Source: Limisphaerales bacterium
Lineage (GTDB): Bacteria; Verrucomicrobiota; Verrucomicrobiia; Limisphaerales; UBA11358
NCBI GenBank assembly: GCA_027451565.1
Contig: DAIDJC010000093.1
Coordinates: 1 to 11,042, forward strand
DNA: 11,042 bases
Direction: 5' to 3'
Shown: positions 7,713 to 11,042 of the stretch, piece after piece
Position numbering within the stretch: the first letter of the stretch is position 1
Layout of the letters: every line of letters begins with the position of its first letter
The notes under the pieces: model-generated
What the model was told of the DNA's origin: nothing
The model's input: only the letters and a program-made list of their open reading frames with translations
Databases searched by the model: none
Program-made: the position numbers and the translations under genes

Positions 7713-7719
7713 GAGGGAG
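7713..7719 (+). promoter_or_regulatory. Probable ribosome binding site of tyrA
   Basis: GAGGGAG, containing GGAG at 7716-7719, lies six bases before a TTG codon at 7726. It is the only well-placed Shine-Dalgarno sequence near the beginning of tyrA and is the reason for choosing that start over ATG 7696 upstream or GTG 7744 downstream. Confidence 0.45.
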
Positions 7720-7725
7720 ACCGGA

Positions 7726-8745
7726 TTGGTTAGAATAGCAGGCGTGTTGTTTGGAAAGGTAACGATCATTGGATTGGGGTTGCTGGGCGGATCCATCGCC
7801 CTAGGCCTGCGCCGTTTTGGGCTGGCGGGCGAAGTGGCCGGATATGTTCGGGACCAGGACGGCGTGAAAAGCTGCGAACGATTTGGGCTGGCGGATTACG
7901 CCACTGTGGATTTGCTGGCGGCGGTGAGCCGGGCGGATTTGGTGATACTGGCCACGCCCGTCTTGTCCATGGCGGGGTTGGCGGGGAAAATGGCGCCCGC
8001 CTTGAAGCCCGGAGCGCTGGTCACAGACGTGGGGAGCGTGAAAAAACCAGTTCTGAGCAAGGTGGGCCCCATTGTGCAATCTTCAGGGGGATTTTTCGTG
8101 GGCAGCCATCCCATGGCAGGCAGCGAAAAGACGGGACCTTCCGCCGCGCGTTCGGATTTGTTGTCCGGAGCGGTGTGCGTGGTGACTCCGTCCTACCGCA
8201 CGCCGCGCAGGGTATTGAATGCTGTGCGGGGTTTGTGGGAGGGATTGGGCTGCCGTGTGGTGGAGATGGAGGCAGGGCGACATGATGCCGTGGTGGCTCG
8301 AACCAGCCATTTGCCGCATGTGGCGGCGTCTGCCCTGGCCGGGCTTGTACTTGGCCGGGAGCGCCGGAATTCCCATGAACGGGGCCGGTTGTGCGCCACA
8401 GGATTCCGGGACACGACACGTGTGGCATCCGGTTCGCCTGAGTTATGGCGTGATATTTTATTGGCCAATAATGCCGAGGTGGATCGAGCCTTGGGTGAAT
8501 ACGTGGCCGAACTGGAACGGTTTAGAAAGCTGGTTCGCGCGGCAAACGGGGCCAAGCTGGAAAAACAGTTGCTCCTTGCGCGAAACCAAAGGGATGCGTG
8601 GCTTGAAGATACGCGATTGGCGCTTGATGCGGCGCGACTTGGTAAAAAACGGCGCAGGGCGGCGCTGGTTCAGGGAACCGTCCAAATGCCGGGCAGCGTC
8701 CGGCGCGGTCGTGCCAAAGGCGCAGCCGGGAGTCCAAAGCCATGA
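7726..8745 (+). CDS. tyrA: Prephenate (or arogenate) dehydrogenase, TyrA family
   Basis: Oxidative decarboxylation of prephenate to 4-hydroxyphenylpyruvate, or of arogenate to tyrosine, in the cytoplasm. Numbering is from TTG 7726 (339 residues). The N-terminal Rossmann fold has GLGLLGGS at 16-23. Substrate and catalytic motifs are DVGSVKK with Ser104, GSHPMAGSEKTG with His128, RHDAVVARTSHLPH with His186 and Ser194/His195, and FRDTTRVAS with Arg228 and Arg232, all matching the TyrA family. After the second strand the sequence reads GYVRD, where NAD-dependent members usually have an Asp directly after the aromatic residue, so NADP use is possible. The last 30 or so residues are rich in Arg and Lys and extend beyond the usual helical domain. 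The start is uncertain: ATG 7696 and GTG 7744 are alternatives. No ACT or chorismate mutase domain is fused. The stop overlaps aroA as ATGA. Confidence 0.93.
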   Translation: MVRIAGVLFGKVTIIGLGLLGGSIALGLRRFGLAGEVAGYVRDQDGVKSCERFGLADYATVDLLAAVSRADLVILATPVLSMAGLAGKMAPALKPGALVTDVGSVKKPVLSKVGPIVQSSGGFFVGSHPMAGSEKTGPSAARSDLLSGAVCVVTPSYRTPRRVLNAVRGLWEGLGCRVVEMEAGRHDAVVARTSHLPHVAASALAGLVLGRERRNSHERGRLCATGFRDTTRVASGSPELWRDILLANNAEVDRALGEYVAELERFRKLVRAANGAKLEKQLLLARNQRDAWLEDTRLALDAARLGKKRRRAALVQGTVQMPGSVRRGRAKGAAGSPKP

Positions 8746-10070
8746 GTTTGCCGGGGCTTATCGAAATTGTGCCGCCCCCAGGCGGGTGCGAGGCGCGGGT
8801 GAGGGTGCCGGGTTCCAAAAGCATCACCAATCGCGCCTTGATGTTGGCGGCGCTGGCACGGGGCCCGGTGACCCTTTTGGGAGCCTTGTGGAGTGAGGAC
8901 ACCCAAGTGATGAGCGAGGCTCTAAAGGTGCTTGGTTTTCAAGTGCGCGTGGAGGACGATCCTGGTGAGACCTGCAACCGAATCATCCATGTGCATGGTT
9001 GTGGAGGCGGCATTCCCAATGGAGGAACGGTGGCGAATCCGCTGGAATTGAAAGTGGGAAACGCAGGCACGGCAGCCCGGTTTTTATCGGCACTGGTTTG
9101 CCTGGGGCAGGGGGCGTACCGCTTGGTTGGGGTGCCCCGCATGCATGAGCGGCCACAGGGCGGACTGTTTGAGGCGCTGCGACAGCTTGGTTATGAGGTG
9201 AAGGCAGACCGGGGAGGTGAATGTTTGCCGGTGATGATCCTTGGAAAAGGCTTGAACGGCGCGCACGGCGCGGTTTGTCGCGTGGACATACGCCAAAGCT
9301 CCCAGTTCGCATCCGCCTTGTTGATGGCAGGTAAAGCGGGTGGTTGGAACGTGACGGTGCAAGGTGAGGATGCGGAGGAATCCCCTTACGTGGCCATGAC
9401 CACCCGCATGATGAAGGTTTTTCCATGGGATGGCGGGGTGTTTGAAGTGGAGCCGGATGCGAGCAGCGGAAGTTATTTTTGGGGGGCCCGCTGGCTTTTA
9501 AACCGGGGATCATCGGGCGGTGGCATCACGGTGGAAGGCTGGCCCGTGAGCGGTTGGCAGATGGATGCGGCATTTCCACAGGTGGGTTTGTGCCTGGAGA
9601 ATGGCAATCGTGCGTGCATGCCACGGCAACTATCCCGGGTGAAAGATTTGGGGGACAGCATCATGACGGCGATAGTCCTGGCTCCGTACAATAGTGAAGA
9701 GGTGGTTTTTCAGGACCTGGGCCGGTTGCGCCTTCAGGAATGTGAGCGGGTGAAGGCCTTGAAAACAGAGTTGTCCCGTTGTGGCGCACGAGTGGAGGAG
9801 GTGGGGGACACCTTAAAGGTTAGGCCTGCCAAGGCAGGGGAATTGCACGGCGCCGAGGTGGAGACGTACGGTGACCACCGGATGGCCATGTGTTTTGCCC
9901 TGTTCGGACTGGGAACACCAGGGATACGCATCAGGAATCCGGCTTGTGTGAACAAGACATTTCCCAATTTTTTCCAAAAACTCGCCGCACCCGCGCCCGG
10001 AGGGCTCGGGGTGGGACTCTTGGACGAGAAAGGACAGCAACCCGAATTCAAGGATTTGTTTGCAGGTTGA
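8742..10070 (+). CDS. aroA: 3-phosphoshikimate 1-carboxyvinyltransferase (EPSP synthase)
   Basis: Sixth step of the shikimate pathway: transfers the enolpyruvyl group of PEP to shikimate-3-phosphate. The 442-residue protein has the expected motifs: PGSKSITNRA with Lys26, Ser27 and Arg31; GNAGTAARFLSA at 106-117; RMHERPQGG with Arg137; QSSQFASALL with Ser186, Ser187 and Gln188; EPDASSGSYFW at 237-247; DLGDSIMTA with Asp305; QECERVKAL with Glu333 and Arg336; YGDHRMAMCF with Asp379, His380 and Arg381; and NKTFPNF with Lys405. These correspond to the substrate-binding residues of E. coli AroA. Where the E. coli enzyme has Pro101, this one has Phe114. About 25 residues extend past the usual end. 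The ATGA overlap with tyrA indicates coupled translation, and the pairing with tyrA fits a role in aromatic amino acid synthesis. Gly109 of the GNAGT motif, the site of classic glyphosate tolerance, is unchanged. Confidence 0.97.
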   Translation: MSLPGLIEIVPPPGGCEARVRVPGSKSITNRALMLAALARGPVTLLGALWSEDTQVMSEALKVLGFQVRVEDDPGETCNRIIHVHGCGGGIPNGGTVANPLELKVGNAGTAARFLSALVCLGQGAYRLVGVPRMHERPQGGLFEALRQLGYEVKADRGGECLPVMILGKGLNGAHGAVCRVDIRQSSQFASALLMAGKAGGWNVTVQGEDAEESPYVAMTTRMMKVFPWDGGVFEVEPDASSGSYFWGARWLLNRGSSGGGITVEGWPVSGWQMDAAFPQVGLCLENGNRACMPRQLSRVKDLGDSIMTAIVLAPYNSEEVVFQDLGRLRLQECERVKALKTELSRCGARVEEVGDTLKVRPAKAGELHGAEVETYGDHRMAMCFALFGLGTPGIRIRNPACVNKTFPNFFQKLAAPAPGGLGVGLLDEKGQQPEFKDLFAG

Positions 10071-10085
10071 CAAGGTTTGCAAAAG

Positions 10086-10127
10086 CATTCCAGGCGCTTT
10101 CCTGAAGCGGGGGGATTTCCTGGGATG
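10086..10127 (+). repeat. Nested stem-loop in the aroA-cmk gap
   Basis: CATTCCAGG at 10086-10094 can pair with CCTGGGATG at 10119-10127, giving nine base pairs with one G-U. It encloses CGCTT-TCCTG-AAGCG at 10095-10109, a five-base-pair hairpin directly stacked on the outer stem. It occupies nearly half of the 91-base gap and ends 23 bases before the cmk ribosome binding site. Its function is unknown; no energy was calculated. Confidence 0.4.
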
Positions 10128-10150
10128 GAAAAACGTAAAATCAAAAAGAG

Positions 10151-10155
10151 AAGGA
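10151..10155 (+). promoter_or_regulatory. Ribosome binding site of cmk
   Basis: AAGGA (with AAGGAAG to 10157) lies six bases before ATG 10162 in an A-rich stretch. It decides the cmk start: the same frame is open back to 10060, but the 34 extra residues have no family similarity and overlap the end of aroA. Confidence 0.8.
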
Positions 10156-10161
10156 AGATTG

Positions 10162-10833
10162 ATGAGTGTGGTGATAGCCATAGACGGCACGAGCGCAAGC
10201 GGGAAGAGCACTAATTCCAAGCTGGTGGCGCGAGCGTTGGGATACGTGTATGTGGACACAGGAGCCATGTACCGGACATTGGCGTGGTATTGCCTTGAGA
10301 AAAAGGTGGACGTGGCCAATGACAAGGATGTGGCCCTGGCCTGCCGAACCTGGAAAACCAAGCTGGTATGCGTAAGCGCGGATGGCTTGTCCTCGGTGCG
10401 GTTGTTGGTGGATGATTATTACCCGGAAAAAGAAATCCGGACACCTGCCACGGCAGGGGCGGTGGCCCAGGTGGCGGCGGTTCCCAAGGTGCGCGAATGG
10501 ATGAAACGAACCCAGCGGGATTGCGTCCGGTTTGGAAACCTCGTGATGGAGGGGCGCGACATTGGAACCAATGTTTTCCCTGAAACCGATTACAAATTTT
10601 ACCTGGATGCAAAATTGGAGGAACGCTCGGCCCGCCGGGCCGCCGATGGGGTTCAGGAAAATCTGGCGGCGCGGGACCAGCGGGACAGCCAGCGGGCCAC
10701 TGCGCCGCTGATGATCGCATTGGGCGCAACCGTCATTGACAATTCCAGGATGACCTCTGTGGAAACCAGCGCGCGATTGATCCAGGAGATAAAGCAGCGC
10801 ATGAAGGCGGTCGGGGTTCCAAAAGCCTCATGA
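10162..10833 (+). CDS. cmk: Cytidylate kinase (CMP/dCMP kinase)
   Basis: Phosphorylates CMP and dCMP to the diphosphates with ATP, in pyrimidine salvage and CTP/dCTP supply. The 223-residue protein has the usual length for bacterial Cmk. The P-loop is GTSASGKST at 9-17, followed by the family motif VDTGAMYRTL at 31-40, EIRTP at 91-95 and VPKVREWM in the CMP-binding region, GRDIGTNVFP at 131-140, and RDQRDSQRATAP at 171-182, which forms the lid and arginine-rich active site. The start at 10162 is chosen for its strong ribosome binding site and because the protein then begins directly with the first strand (VVIAIDG). The gene follows aroA after 91 bases and overlaps plsC by ATGA. The order aroA-cmk is common in bacteria. 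Confidence 0.96.
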   Translation: MSVVIAIDGTSASGKSTNSKLVARALGYVYVDTGAMYRTLAWYCLEKKVDVANDKDVALACRTWKTKLVCVSADGLSSVRLLVDDYYPEKEIRTPATAGAVAQVAAVPKVREWMKRTQRDCVRFGNLVMEGRDIGTNVFPETDYKFYLDAKLEERSARRAADGVQENLAARDQRDSQRATAPLMIALGATVIDNSRMTSVETSARLIQEIKQRMKAVGVPKAS

Positions 10834-11042
10834 AACTTCTCTACCGCTTGGGATGGCTGGGATTCCGGCTGATGTTTTCAGTTTATTTCCGCTGGAATGT
10901 TTACAATCCCGGTCGGGTGCCGATGAATGGCGGCGTGATCCTGGCTGGAAACCATGCCAGTTTTCTAGACCCGCCGCTGGTCGGGGCAGGCTTGACCCGG
11001 CATGTGCATTATATGGCCAGGGCGAGTTTGTTTTCAAACCCC
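10830..11042 (+). CDS. plsC: 1-acyl-sn-glycerol-3-phosphate acyltransferase family protein, 3' end missing
   Basis: Only the first 71 codons are present; the frame is open to the right edge. The translation begins with a hydrophobic, basic-flanked N-terminal segment (MKLLYRLGWLGFRLMFSVYF), a likely membrane-interacting helix. At residues 41-47 it has NHASFLD, the NHxxxxD acyltransferase motif I with catalytic His42 and Asp47, followed by PP and the typical turn toward HYMARASLF. These mark the PlsC/LPLAT family, which acylates lysophosphatidate to phosphatidate at the inner membrane. Exact substrate cannot be told from this fragment, since motifs II to IV lie outside. ATG 10830 overlaps the cmk stop as ATGA, so the gene belongs to the same operon. 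Confidence 0.88.
   Translation, partial: MKLLYRLGWLGFRLMFSVYFRWNVYNPGRVPMNGGVILAGNHASFLDPPLVGAGLTRHVHYMARASLFSNP

Larger units (their letters stand above)
7403..7725. other. Spacer between nuoN and tyrA, without a convincing gene
   Basis: About 320 bases separate the two operons. Short open frames exist but lack a start with a ribosome binding site and have unremarkable, non-family-like translations. The first 70 bases hold two compact hairpins. The middle has a GTTC-N4-GAAC dyad at 7487-7498 and a run of seven G at 7511-7517. Further on come a perfect 8+8 inverted repeat at 7572-7604 and a CGTTC-N5-GAACG dyad at 7655-7669. I could not place a sigma-70 style promoter with confidence. The region most likely holds the end of the nuo transcript and the promoter and leader of the tyrA operon. 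Confidence 0.6.

Noticed and set aside
7509..7733. 74-codon open frame (GTG start) in the nuoN-tyrA spacer
   Set aside because: The start lies at a G run without a spaced Shine-Dalgarno site, the translation matches no family I recognise, and it overlaps the likely tyrA start. It might be a relic but nothing supports that.
7731..7736. TAGAAT as the -10 box of the tyrA promoter
   Set aside because: No good -35 lies at proper spacing, and the hexamer falls within the reading frame if translation starts at 7726.
8219..8896. 225-codon open frame in another + frame across the tyrA-aroA junction
   Set aside because: It lies almost wholly inside two clearly identified genes, has a Trp/Arg-rich composition typical of a shadow frame, and has no ribosome binding site.
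10067..10072. TTGACA at the aroA stop as a -35 box for cmk
   Set aside because: No acceptable -10 sequence lies 16-18 bases downstream; the hexamer is made from the end of the aroA reading frame.
10060..10161. Longer cmk frame starting inside aroA
   Set aside because: The 34 extra residues are not part of the Cmk fold, and ATG 10162 has a well-placed AAGGA.
9734..10361. Overlapping minus-strand open frames of 154 and 182 codons over the aroA end and cmk
   Set aside because: They are antisense to genes with intact catalytic motifs, and their length is explained by the codon bias of the sense genes.
1..11042. Mobile elements, CRISPR arrays, tRNA or rRNA genes, defence or secretion systems
   Set aside because: No terminal repeats, transposase-like frames, repeat-spacer arrays or RNA gene signatures were seen; nearly all bases are taken by core genes.

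Overview
The window is ordinary bacterial core metabolism, with every recognised gene on the + strand. It holds two gene clusters separated by a spacer of about 320 bases. The gene families are clear. The organism is less certain: the nuoH-N order followed by tyrA-aroA-cmk-plsC, together with the sequence character of the proteins, suggests a member of the PVC group, most likely Verrucomicrobiota. That is recollection and inference and was not tested by a search.

Region 1 (1-7402) is the membrane half of the respiratory NADH:quinone oxidoreductase (complex I) operon: nuoH (5' end cut off by the window), then nuoI, nuoJ, nuoK, nuoL, nuoM and nuoN. The genes are separated by 1 to 11 bases or overlap by 1 to 4, as in a co-transcribed, translationally coupled operon. 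NuoI carries two 4Fe-4S clusters in the peripheral arm. NuoH forms the quinone site with its partners, NuoJ and NuoK form the central link, and NuoL, NuoM and NuoN are the antiporter-like pumping subunits. Three details stand out: an apparent insertion in the quinone-side loop of NuoH, a Ser/Thr-rich tail on NuoJ, and a NuoM in which the usual TM7 lysine and two further charged channel residues are replaced.

Region 2 (7403-7725) has no convincing gene. It contains two compact hairpins just after nuoN, which may end or protect the nuo transcript. Further along are a perfect 8+8 inverted repeat and two smaller dyads in the presumed leader of tyrA.

Region 3 (7726-11042) is a biosynthetic operon: tyrA (prephenate or arogenate dehydrogenase), aroA (EPSP synthase), cmk (CMP kinase) and the start of a plsC-type acyltransferase that runs off the window. 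The tyrA/aroA and cmk/plsC pairs overlap by ATGA. The aroA-cmk gap is 91 bases, can fold into a nested stem-loop, and ends in a strong ribosome binding site. The cluster joins aromatic amino acid synthesis with nucleotide and phospholipid synthesis.

Synonymous codon choice changes between the two clusters, from C/T-ending codons in nuo to G-ending codons in tyrA-aroA, although both are on the same strand. I found no mobile element, CRISPR array, tRNA, rRNA or defence system, and nothing that amounts to a new biological system. The observations worth following are the NuoM residue losses and the spacer structures.
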